Assembly: GCA_900321505.1 (NCBI GenBank)
Contig: ONWK01000092.1
Coordinates: forward strand, 1 to 7,692
Source of the DNA: an uncultured Eubacteriales bacterium
GTDB taxonomy: Bacteria; Bacillota; Clostridia; Lachnospirales; Lachnospiraceae
DNA: 7,692 nucleotides
Direction of reading: 5' to 3'
Position 1 is the first letter of the stretch; every line of letters starts with the position of its first letter. Made by a program: the position numbers and the translations under genes. Under the pieces are notes generated by a model, which made no database searches, was not told the origin of the DNA, and saw only the letters and a program-made list of their open reading frames with translations. Of this stretch, positions 1-5,950 are shown piece by piece.

Positions 1-567
1 ATCGCTGTATATCAGGATGCAACAGGTCATGCACAGGATATGGCTTTAGCTTACGGCGCAGGTATCGGCGGCGCAAGAGCAGGTCTTCTTGAGACAACCT
101 TCCGTATTGAGACAGAGACTGACCTCTTCGGTGAGCAGGCAGTTCTTTGCGGCGGTGTTTGCGCACTTATGCAGGCTGGTTTCGAGACACTTACCGAAGC
201 AGGTTATGATCCGAGAAATGCATATTTCGAGTGCATCCATGAAATGAAGCTGATCGTAGACCTTATCTATCAGAGCGGTTTCGCAGGAATGAGATATTCC
301 ATCTCCAATACAGCTGAGTACGGCGATTATATCACCGGACCGAAGATCATCACAGAAGAGACCAAGAAGACCATGAAGAAGATCCTGTCCGATATCCAGG
401 ACGGTACCTTCGCAAAGGACTTCCTTCTGGATATGTCCTCTGCAGGCGGCCAGGCTCATTTCAAGGCACTCCGCAAGCTTAAGGCAGAGCATCCGGCAGA
501 GAAGATCGGTGCCGAGATCCGTTCACTCTACAGCTGGAGCGATGAGGATAAGCTGATCAACAACTAA
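1..567 (+). CDS. ilvC: Ketol-acid reductoisomerase (NADP+), C-terminal part, 5' end outside window
   Basis: Converts acetolactate or acetohydroxybutyrate to the dihydroxy acid in valine, leucine and isoleucine synthesis (cytoplasmic, Mg2+ dependent). The reading frame is open from base 1, so the gene enters from the left. The 188 visible residues are the knotted helical C-terminal domain; a class I enzyme is about 330-340 residues, so the NADPH-binding Rossmann half is missing. Visible active-site elements, numbered in the fragment: DLFGEQ with D41 and E45, ECIHE with E77 and E81 (the four family Mg2+ ligands), and the SISNTAEYGD segment around S100-S102. An in-frame ATG at 40 lies inside the conserved region and is not a start. 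The gene ends with TAA followed directly by an in-frame TGA, then an intrinsic terminator. Nothing looks broken in the visible part. Identification is very secure. Confidence 0.97.
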   Translation: MAVYQDATGHAQDMALAYGAGIGGARAGLLETTFRIETETDLFGEQAVLCGGVCALMQAGFETLTEAGYDPRNAYFECIHEMKLIVDLIYQSGFAGMRYSISNTAEYGDYITGPKIITEETKKTMKKILSDIQDGTFAKDFLLDMSSAGGQAHFKALRKLKAEHPAEKIGAEIRSLYSWSDEDKLINN

Positions 568-603
568 TGAGATGACAAGATACATTTCAGATAGTATATA
601 ACG

Positions 604-643
604 AAAAACAGCGGTGTATGCCTGCGTGCTGGCCGCTGTTTTT
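604..643 (+). terminator. Intrinsic terminator of ilvC
   Basis: A perfect 11-bp inverted repeat, AAAAACAGCGG (604-614) with CCGCTGTTTTT (633-643), encloses an 18-nt loop. The 3' arm ends in a run of five T. It lies 36 bp after the ilvC stop codon and before the next promoter, so it separates ilvC from the following unit. Confidence 0.9.
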
Positions 644-696
644 CTAATGCACGATATGACTCACTGATAAAAACTCTATTCTATACACACATAATC

Positions 697-705
697 TGCT
701 ATAAT
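697..705 (+). promoter_or_regulatory. Extended -10 promoter for the AIM24-family gene
   Basis: TGCTATAAT (697-705) is a perfect TGn plus TATAAT extended -10 element. No good -35 hexamer is present at the right distance (677-682 reads TATTCT), as is common for extended -10 promoters. Predicted transcription start is near 711-713, giving a short leader of about 24 nt before the ATG at 736. It lies just downstream of the ilvC terminator. Confidence 0.75.
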
Positions 706-717
706 ATATCCGTTACC

Positions 718-727
718 GGAGAAAGGG
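718..727 (+). promoter_or_regulatory. Ribosome binding site that decides the 736 start
   Basis: GGAGAAAGGG contains two possible Shine-Dalgarno cores. The AGGG at 724-727 is 8 nt from the ATG at 736. A nearer ATG at 731 reads only two codons before TGA, so 736 is the real start. Confidence 0.7.
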
Positions 728-735
728 AACATGGA

Positions 736-1566
736 ATGATCCAATACAATAATGTTTTCAACAACCCGAATATGCTCTGTATCGCGCAGGGCGGCATGTA
801 CTACGTTTATGAGCATCAGGAGGATCTTTCGGTAAATCCCCGCGATGCCGCCATGTCATATTACATGAAGAGGATGAATGTAAAAAAGCGTCAGGTGCTG
901 ATCCAGCTGAATAATTCGGCGGTTAAGCTGCAGGCAGGCGCCATGCAGTGGATGGCAGGGGCGGTGAAGGCTGATTCGGGCGTTACAGGCGTGGGCAATT
1001 TTCTCGGAAAGATGGCCAGAGGCATAGCTACCGGTGAATCTGCAGCTAAACCGAGGTATTCCGGCAACGGCTATGTGATGCTGGAACCCACCTTCAGATT
1101 CCTTCTTATAGAGGATCTTACCACCTGGGGTGAAGGTATGGTGCTGGATGACGGGCTTTTCCTTGCCTGCGATTCACAGATCAGGGAAACCATAGTCAGA
1201 AGAAAGAATATCGCTACCGCTGTTTTCGGCGGTGAGGGTTTATTTAATCTGTGCCTTTCGGGTGAGGGCTTTGCGGTTCTTGAATCGCCCGTTCCGAGAG
1301 AAGAGCTTTTTGAATTCATACTTCAGGATGATGTGCTGAAGATTGACGGAAATATGGCCATTGCATGGTCTTCAACCCTTGATTTCTCAGTTGAAAAGGT
1401 AACGAAATCACTTCTTGGCTCTGCAGTTGCCAAGGAAGGCTTTGTGAATACATACCGCGGTACCGGCAGAGTGCTCATGGCACCTACCCTCGGCGGTACT
1501 TTGATGAGTGACACTAACGGACCGGAGCAGACCTATGCTAATCCGGAAAACAGTGTGGTCCACTGA
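736..1566 (+). CDS. AIM24 family protein (DUF124-like)
   Basis: A 276-residue soluble protein with no signal peptide or membrane helix. It resembles the AIM24/DUF124 family, named after a yeast mitochondrial protein; the role of the bacterial members is not firmly established. Recognisable segments in order are a MLEPTFRFLLIEDL stretch (about 115-128), DDGLFLAC (about 138-145), the glycine-rich FGGEGLFNLCLSGEGFAVLES core (about 165-185), LKIDGNMAIAWSSTLDF (about 202-218), and the closing GFVNTYRGTGRVLMAPT near 236-252. These glycine-rich repeats form the beta-sandwich typical of the family. Residues 1-110 are less conserved to my eye and include an Ala/Gly-rich helix (about 66-100). It has its own promoter and is followed after 70 bp by a zinc-finger membrane protein gene with no terminator between, so the two are probably co-transcribed. 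Family assignment is fairly secure; biochemical function is unknown. Confidence 0.85.
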   Translation: MIQYNNVFNNPNMLCIAQGGMYYVYEHQEDLSVNPRDAAMSYYMKRMNVKKRQVLIQLNNSAVKLQAGAMQWMAGAVKADSGVTGVGNFLGKMARGIATGESAAKPRYSGNGYVMLEPTFRFLLIEDLTTWGEGMVLDDGLFLACDSQIRETIVRRKNIATAVFGGEGLFNLCLSGEGFAVLESPVPREELFEFILQDDVLKIDGNMAIAWSSTLDFSVEKVTKSLLGSAVAKEGFVNTYRGTGRVLMAPTLGGTLMSDTNGPEQTYANPENSVVH

Positions 1567-1580
1567 TCTGATCATATGCA

Positions 1581-1610
1581 GGACGGTTCCGGACCGGTTT
1601 GGAACCGTCT
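1581..1610 (+). other. RNA hairpin in the gap after the AIM24-family gene
   Basis: GACGGTTCC (1582-1590) pairs perfectly with GGAACCGTC (1601-1609), extended by a G-U pair at 1581/1610, around a 10-nt loop. No T-run follows, so it is not a standard intrinsic terminator. It may protect the upstream mRNA or act as an attenuator between the two genes. The hairpin is visible; the role is inference. Confidence 0.6.
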
Positions 1611-1625
1611 CCGGGTGATCCCCGG
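1611..1625 (+). other. Second hairpin, directly abutting, touching the ribosome binding site
   Basis: CCGGG (1611-1615) pairs with CCCGG (1621-1625) around a 5-nt TGATC loop. It begins at the base after the previous hairpin ends, so the two could stack coaxially. Its 3' arm overlaps the first bases of the GGGAGAGG Shine-Dalgarno sequence (1624-1631) of the next gene, so folding could lower its translation. Confidence 0.5.
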
Positions 1626-1636
1626 GAGAGGAATGT

Positions 1637-2269
1637 ATGAACCACTTGGAGGCACAATCATATATCATGCCATTTATTGAAGGAAGGCTGCCTGAAACAA
1701 AGCAGCTTGATTTTGTCATGCATATGAATACCTGTAAGGAGTGCCATGATGAGCTTGAGATATACTATACTCTGATCAACGGAATGCAGCAGCTGGATAA
1801 GAGGGAAGTGCTGACAGGTAATTATCCCAGGGATCTTGAGAATAAGCTGCGCAGGATCGAACATCACGCCAAGGGAAGGCGCAGGATCAAAATGTCCACC
1901 TTCTCCATAGTTACTCTGGCTGTGAGCCTTTTCATGATCTTTTTCTATGGAAGATGTCTGTCAAGGGTTTACGCTTTTGAGCAGGATACAAAGGCGTCCA
2001 TGCAGGGTAAATATTTTTATGCATGGTCCATCGGTGATGTGATCATGAATGTCCCTGACAGGATAGTTGAGGATGAGGACAGAAGAGAGGACAGGGAGAA
2101 AGCTGAACGGATCACCATATATGACCGGATAGGTGGATATGAAGTCCTTGAGCAATATATAGACAGTCTGTGGGTATACGGAGAAGATATAGCTGAGGCC
2201 AAAGCCGGAACCTACACGCCGCCTGAAGAGCCGGATACGGAGGGTGATACCGAGGAAGAGCCGCAGTGA
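1637..2269 (+). CDS. Single-pass membrane protein with N-terminal anti-sigma-type zinc finger
   Basis: A 210-residue protein. Residues H29, C33 and C36 form an Hx3Cx2C motif inside a helical region (EGRLPETKQLDFVMHMNTCKEC), the signature of zinc-binding anti-sigma (ZAS/zf-HC2-like) domains that hold ECF sigma factors at the membrane. A basic stretch (79-85, GRRRIK) precedes one hydrophobic helix (about 87-105), so the zinc finger should be cytoplasmic. The remaining 105 residues would be outside, ending in a very acidic Pro/Glu/Asp tail (about 194-210). No sigma factor gene lies beside it; the upstream neighbour is an AIM24-family gene and the downstream one is polA. The start at 1637 has a good AGAGG site 5 nt upstream; an ATG at 1633 is in another frame. 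Regulator of a sigma factor encoded elsewhere is plausible, but the zinc finger could also serve another protein contact. Confidence 0.65.
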   Translation: MNHLEAQSYIMPFIEGRLPETKQLDFVMHMNTCKECHDELEIYYTLINGMQQLDKREVLTGNYPRDLENKLRRIEHHAKGRRRIKMSTFSIVTLAVSLFMIFFYGRCLSRVYAFEQDTKASMQGKYFYAWSIGDVIMNVPDRIVEDEDRREDREKAERITIYDRIGGYEVLEQYIDSLWVYGEDIAEAKAGTYTPPEEPDTEGDTEEEPQ

Positions 2270-2285
2270 TAATTGCGCGGCTTTT
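2256..2285 (+). terminator. Weak terminator-like hairpin straddling the stop codon
   Basis: AGCCGC (2259-2264) pairs with GCGGCT (2277-2282), and the stem can extend outward by one G-U and two A-U pairs (2256-2258 with 2283-2285). The loop is 12 nt and contains the TGA stop. Only four T follow (2282-2285), so termination is probably partial. It may separate this unit from polA. Confidence 0.45.
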
Positions 2286-2334
2286 CCTGCAAAAGCGTAA
2301 GCTATGGCCATTTCATTATCATGATGTAAAATGC

Positions 2335-2354
2335 GCCGGCCGGCTTGATGCCGG
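2335..2354 (+). repeat. GC palindrome and small hairpin upstream of polA
   Basis: GCCGGCCGGC (2335-2344) is a perfect 10-bp palindrome. Its right half, CCGGC (2340-2344), can alternatively pair with GCCGG (2350-2354) around a 5-nt TTGAT loop. It sits 26 nt before the polA start, in a 111-bp gap where I see no convincing polA promoter: TAAAAT at 2327-2332 resembles a -10 but lacks a supporting -35. Role unknown. Confidence 0.4.
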
Positions 2355-2367
2355 ATACAATATATAC

Positions 2368-2375
2368 GGGGGTGG
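2368..2375 (+). promoter_or_regulatory. Ribosome binding site that sets the polA start
   Basis: GGGGGTGG lies 5 nt before the ATG at 2381. It supports that ATG over the in-frame TTG at 2345 or ATG at 2348, which would add 11-12 residues not seen before the conserved LLLIDGN start of PolA proteins. Confidence 0.75.
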
Positions 2376-2380
2376 ATGAT

Positions 2381-5008
2381 ATGAACAAGCTGCTGCTCAT
2401 TGACGGGAACAGTATCATGAACCGGGGATTTTACGCATTGCCGGTGGACCTTACCAACAGTGAAGGTCTGCATACCAATGCTATCCTCGGTTTTTTAAAT
2501 ATATTTTTCAGGATATATGAAGATGAGAAGCCATCACATATCGCGGTGGCTTTTGATGTGCATGCGCCCACATTCCGCCATGAAATGTATAGGGAATATA
2601 AGGGTACCCGCCATCCGATGCCGGATGAGCTGCGGGAGCAGATGCCGGTCATCAAGGAACTTCTGAAGACCATGAAGATATCCGTAATGGAGGCTGCGGG
2701 TTATGAGGCTGACGACCTGATCGGAACCATGTCACGCATCGGCAGGGAAGCCGGTATGGAGGTGACGGTTCTTTCCGGCGACAGGGACCTGCTGCAGCTG
2801 GCGGCGGATAATGTGCTGATCAGGATCCCCAAAACCAAGGCCGGAAAGACCGTAATGGAGGATTACCGCGCTAAAGAGGTTGAGGAGACCTATGGCGTGA
2901 CTCCGGTTGAGTTTATAGAAATGAAGGGCCTTATGGGCGACAGCTCCGATAATATCCCGGGAGTTCCGGGAGTCGGACCTAAGACTGCGGAAAAGCTGAT
3001 ACGTCAGTATCATTCCGTGGAAGAAGTAATAGCCCATATTGATGAAATGCCTAAGAACAAGCTCCGTGAGAACCTGGAAAACAACCGTGAGATGGCTGTA
3101 TTTTCAAGGGATCTTTCACGGATCATGCTGGATGCGCCGGTACCGGTGACACTGGAGGATACAGAGGTCACTCAGGAAATGATACTCTCTCCGGAAACCA
3201 GGGAAGCTTTCACAAAACTGTCACTTCGCAGTCTTATGAAGCTTTTCCGGGAAGGAGAGGATGAGGCCGCACCGAAGACTGAATTCCGCATGGAGATAAA
3301 GGACGGCTCTCTGAAGGATGCAAAGAACCTTCCCGATGATAAGGGCGTGGTGGGTTTCTATCCGGTATTTGCCGGTGAGAACCTGATGGGAGCTGCATTT
3401 TCATATAAGGGTGATGTGACCATAGTTACAACCGGGGATATAGCGTCCCTTTACGAGGCGCTGGCTTCCCTCAGAAAACGCGGCGTCACCATCGCAGTGA
3501 TGAAGCTTAAGCCCATGATCCGTCCCTTCAGTGTGCAGCCCTCCGAGGCATGGTTCGATACGGAGGTCGCAGCATACCTGCTTGATCCTCTGGCAGGGAA
3601 ATATACCTTCACGGGACTGCTTGAAAAATACCTGGGCATAGAGATAAGCGAAGATAAGGAGAAATACGCCAGAGAAGAGATAAATGTATTCTCACTTTCG
3701 ATCCCCGAAGCAAGGGAGTATTTCGCGCTCTCAGCCTGTGCTGCGGAGCTGCTCTGTCCTGTGCTTCAGTCGGAGCTTGTAAAGCAGGACATGGAAAAGC
3801 TTTATAATGAAATGGAACACCCTGCGACCTTTGTGCTTTCAGATATGGAGGAATTCGGCATCCGTGTGGATAAGGAACAGTTGATATCCTTCGGCGAAAG
3901 ACTTAATTCCAGGATCGCGGAGCTTACACAGATGATCTACAGCCATGCCGGGGAAAGCTTCAACATTAATTCCACAAAGCAGCTGGGTCAGATACTGTTC
4001 GAGAAGCTGGAGCTGCCGGCAGGAAAGAAGACCAAGAGCGGATATTCCACAAATGTGGAGGTTCTGACGAAGCTGGTCGGAAAGCATCCCATCATTTCCG
4101 ACATACTTGAATACCGTCAGCTGACCAAGCTTTCCTCAACTTATGTTGAAGGACTGCTTGGATGCATAGCGGAGGACGGAAGGATACACGGCACCTTCCA
4201 TCAGACCGTTACGGCAACGGGAAGGATAAGCTCTTCGGATCCGAATCTGCAGAATCTGCCTACGAGAACGGAACTGGGCAGGGATATACGTAAGGTATTC
4301 ATTCCGCGGGAGGGATACTGCTTTGTGGATGCGGATTATTCCCAGATCGAGCTTCGTGTGATGGCTGCCATGTCCGGTGATGAGAATCTCATTTCCGCCT
4401 TCAGGCAGTCGGAGGATATCCATGCTTCAACGGCATCGAAGGTTTTCAACGTACCCATAGATCAGGTGGACAGCGGCCTCCGGAGAAAGGCTAAGGCGGT
4501 AAATTTCGGTATAATTTACGGTATCAGCTCTTTCGGCCTGGGGCAGGATCTGAATATCAGCAGGGATGAGGCGCAGGCCTATATCGACCAGTATTTCATT
4601 ACTTACCCCGGAGTTAAGGCTTATCTGGACAGGCTTGTGGAGGACGGAAAGAAAAAGGGATCGGTAAGGACGATGTATAACCGTATCAGGCCCATTCCCG
4701 AGCTAAAGTCCTCAAATTACATGACACGCCAGTTCGGTGAACGTGTTGCCATGAACAGTCCCATACAGGGAACGGCTGCCGACATTATCAAGATCGCAAT
4801 GATAAATGTCAGGGAAGAACTGATGAGAAGAGGACTGAAATCCAGGCTGATACTGCAGATACATGATGAGCTGCTTATTGAAACTGCCCTTGAAGAAGAG
4901 CAGGAGGTGCGGGAGCTGCTGGAGCATGAAATGGTGAACGCGGCTGAGCTTGCAGTACCTCTTTATGTGGATGTGCATGTGGGAGAAAATCTGTATGACG
5001 CAAAGTAA
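2381..5008 (+). CDS. polA: DNA polymerase I, proofreading domain degenerate
   Basis: 875 residues, the usual PolA length. It fills gaps in repair and removes RNA primers. Domains: a 5'-3' nuclease (1 to about 290) with LLLIDGNS (D8), GYEADDLIG, SGDRDLLQL and MGDSSDNIPGVPGVGPKTA (metal-binding acidic residues plus helix-hairpin-helix); a 3'-5' exonuclease-like fold (about 315-470); and the polymerase domain (about 480-875). Polymerase motifs are intact: motif A DADYSQIELR (catalytic D652), motif B RRKAKAVNFGIIYG (R701, K705, F709, Y713) and motif C QIHDELL (D829). The proofreading residues are gone. The site matching E. coli D355/E357 reads F326-Y-P-V329, the D424 region reads LKPMIRP (about 376-382), and the motif III Asp is absent from YFALSACAAE. 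It should therefore be 5'-nuclease positive and proofreading negative, as in Taq and Geobacillus Pol I. F709 is the usual residue that selects against dideoxynucleotides. The 3' end overlaps coaE by 14 bp. Confidence 0.98.
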   Translation: MNKLLLIDGNSIMNRGFYALPVDLTNSEGLHTNAILGFLNIFFRIYEDEKPSHIAVAFDVHAPTFRHEMYREYKGTRHPMPDELREQMPVIKELLKTMKISVMEAAGYEADDLIGTMSRIGREAGMEVTVLSGDRDLLQLAADNVLIRIPKTKAGKTVMEDYRAKEVEETYGVTPVEFIEMKGLMGDSSDNIPGVPGVGPKTAEKLIRQYHSVEEVIAHIDEMPKNKLRENLENNREMAVFSRDLSRIMLDAPVPVTLEDTEVTQEMILSPETREAFTKLSLRSLMKLFREGEDEAAPKTEFRMEIKDGSLKDAKNLPDDKGVVGFYPVFAGENLMGAAFSYKGDVTIVTTGDIASLYEALASLRKRGVTIAVMKLKPMIRPFSVQPSEAWFDTEVAAYLLDPLAGKYTFTGLLEKYLGIEISEDKEKYAREEINVFSLSIPEAREYFALSACAAELLCPVLQSELVKQDMEKLYNEMEHPATFVLSDMEEFGIRVDKEQLISFGERLNSRIAELTQMIYSHAGESFNINSTKQLGQILFEKLELPAGKKTKSGYSTNVEVLTKLVGKHPIISDILEYRQLTKLSSTYVEGLLGCIAEDGRIHGTFHQTVTATGRISSSDPNLQNLPTRTELGRDIRKVFIPREGYCFVDADYSQIELRVMAAMSGDENLISAFRQSEDIHASTASKVFNVPIDQVDSGLRRKAKAVNFGIIYGISSFGLGQDLNISRDEAQAYIDQYFITYPGVKAYLDRLVEDGKKKGSVRTMYNRIRPIPELKSSNYMTRQFGERVAMNSPIQGTAADIIKIAMINVREELMRRGLKSRLILQIHDELLIETALEEEQEVRELLEHEMVNAAELAVPLYVDVHVGENLYDAK
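4981..4985 (+). promoter_or_regulatory. Ribosome binding site for coaE, inside polA
   Basis: GGGAG lies 9 nt before the ATG at 4995, within the last codons of polA. It selects 4995 over the in-frame ATG at 4950, which would add a Met/Cys/Trp-rich stretch (MQYLFMWMCMWEKIC) that is simply polA sequence read in another frame. Confidence 0.7.
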
Positions 5009-5630
5009 CAGCGAAAATATAAGGAACCGCCGGCTTCCGGTGCTTGGGATCACCGGAGGCATAGGTTCAGGGAAAAGCGAAGTGATAAAGTTCCTTTCCG
5101 GGCAGCCTGATCATGTTGTGATCGAGTCGGACAGGCTGGCACACAGTCTCATGGAACCAGGAAATACGGCATGGGAGAAGGTGGTGGAGGCTTTTGGAAC
5201 CGGCATACTTGATGAAGAGGGTATGATAGACAGGGCAAAGCTGGGATCCATAGTATTCAGTGATCCTGAAAAGCTGGAACAGCTGAATAATGCCGTACAT
5301 CCCTGCGTGAAGGAATATATCCTTGAGGATATAAAAAGAGCTTCCGATGAAGGTAAGAAGCTTTACGTTATAGAGGCAGCTCTGCTGGTCCAGGACGGTT
5401 ACAGAGAGATCTGTGACGCGATATGGACCATTTACGTTCCGAAGGAGGTCCGGATACGGCGGCTTCTGGAATCCAGGGGAGGCAGCAGGGAGAAATGGGA
5501 GAGTGTTTTTTCAAGCCAGCCGGAGGATGAATGGTTCCGCGAAAATACGGATCTTTGTATCGAAAATACAGGCACAAGAGAGGAGCTGATACAGGCTGTA
5601 AAGGAGGAGCTTAAAGCATTTTTGGCATAA
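4995..5630 (+). CDS. coaE: Dephospho-CoA kinase
   Basis: 211 residues from the chosen start; the family is about 200. It phosphorylates the 3'-hydroxyl of dephospho-CoA with ATP, the last step of CoA synthesis (cytoplasmic). Visible: P-loop GGIGSGKS (21-28), the ESDRLAHSLMEPG segment with D46 (the family's catalytic Asp region), VFSDPEKLEQLNNAVHP in the lid/CoA region, EAALLVQDGY (where many homologues have a 'D-PLLFE' segment), the LLESRGGSREKWESVFSSQ arginine/lid segment, and CIENTGTREEL near the C-terminus. The EAALLVQDGY form and the tail agree with what I recall of Lachnospiraceae CoaE; this is memory, not a search. The 14-bp overlap with polA suggests translational coupling. No mutM/fpg gene lies between polA and coaE, unlike the Bacillus order. 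No terminator follows; the next promoter begins 8 bp after the stop. Confidence 0.93.
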   Translation: MTQSNSENIRNRRLPVLGITGGIGSGKSEVIKFLSGQPDHVVIESDRLAHSLMEPGNTAWEKVVEAFGTGILDEEGMIDRAKLGSIVFSDPEKLEQLNNAVHPCVKEYILEDIKRASDEGKKLYVIEAALLVQDGYREICDAIWTIYVPKEVRIRRLLESRGGSREKWESVFSSQPEDEWFRENTDLCIENTGTREELIQAVKEELKAFLA

Positions 5631-5637
5631 GCTGTCC

Positions 5638-5666
5638 TTGACGTAACAGGTATTGATTGATAGAAT
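5638..5666 (+). promoter_or_regulatory. SigA-type promoter for the small ORF / HD-GYP unit
   Basis: TTGACG (-35, 5638-5643) and TAGAAT (-10, 5661-5666) are each one base from consensus and are separated by exactly 17 bp. Predicted start is near 5673, giving a leader of about 45 nt. It lies in the 88-bp gap right after coaE. The leader shows no cyclic-di-GMP riboswitch signature. Confidence 0.8.
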
Positions 5667-5704
5667 AAATATGGGAATTTGCGTGCATAGACGAAACGAA
5701 ATAC

Positions 5705-5712
5705 GGCGGGGA
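5705..5712 (+). promoter_or_regulatory. Ribosome binding site of the small membrane ORF
   Basis: GGCGGGGA, with GGGG at 5708-5711, is 7 nt before the ATG at 5719. Together with the promoter this argues that the 64-codon ORF is translated. Confidence 0.6.
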
Positions 5713-5718
5713 TAGTGA

Positions 5719-5913
5719 ATGAGAGAAGCCTTTACTATAATATTCATAGGCTTGATCGCAGCGCTGAGTTTCTGCGCTATTATCGCGCGCAGATCAGGAA
5801 AGACCATGGGCTCCGCAGTCAGCTTCTTTCTTATATCACTGATACCTCCGGTGATCGGAAATCTTATCATCATAATTTGTAACTGTTCAGCACCCTGCGA
5901 CTCCGGATGCTGA
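5719..5913 (+). CDS. 64-residue two-helix membrane peptide, possible truncated sensor N-terminus
   Basis: Two hydrophobic helices (about 4-23 and 32-53) are joined by a basic turn (R24, R25, K28), predicting a hairpin with the turn in the cytoplasm. The tail is Cys-rich (C54, C56, C60, C64). The IIARRSGKTMG / SLIPPVIGNLII pattern resembles, from memory, the first membrane segment of larger GGDEF/EAL or kinase-type sensors of Lachnospiraceae, in which further helices follow the 'PPVIGN' motif. Here the frame stops soon after it, and only 37 bp remain before the HD-GYP gene. It may be the cut-off front of such a gene, kept with its promoter and ribosome binding site, or a real small membrane protein working with the HD-GYP protein. 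Both readings are inference; function is unknown. Confidence 0.5.
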   Translation: MREAFTIIFIGLIAALSFCAIIARRSGKTMGSAVSFFLISLIPPVIGNLIIIICNCSAPCDSGC

Positions 5914-5936
5914 ATAGATATTACTTTTCTGAACAG
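5883..5936 (+). repeat. Inverted repeat with alternative partners ahead of the HD-GYP gene
   Basis: CTGTTCAG (5883-5890) is the exact reverse complement of CTGAACAG (5929-5936). It can also pair, with one G-U, with the near-copy CTGAATAG (5910-5917). The first partner abuts and slightly overlaps the AGAGGG Shine-Dalgarno sequence (5935-5940) of the HD-GYP gene; the second covers the small ORF's stop codon. The two pairings are mutually exclusive. A regulatory role is inference. Confidence 0.4.
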
Positions 5937-5950
5937 AGGGTTCTTTTGTA

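Noticed and set aside
46..492. Minus-strand open frame of 148 codons across the ilvC region
   Set aside because: It lies entirely antisense to strongly conserved ilvC and looks like no known protein; it is a shadow of ilvC codon use.
2294..2332. Possible polA promoter with TAAAAT at 2327-2332
   Set aside because: The -10-like hexamer has no supporting -35 at 16-18 bp and no TGn; the evidence is too weak for a feature.
1961..2473. Minus-strand open frame of 170 codons over the zinc-finger gene and the polA start
   Set aside because: It has no ribosome binding site or family resemblance and is antisense to two better-supported genes.
5609..5632. GCTTA/TAAGC inverted repeat as a coaE terminator
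   Set aside because: The stem is only 5 bp with a weak AT-rich centre and no T-run after it.
5667..5718. Possible cyclic-di-GMP riboswitch in the leader of the HD-GYP unit
   Set aside because: The leader is only about 45 nt and lacks the conserved GEMM sequence blocks, so it is too short and does not match.
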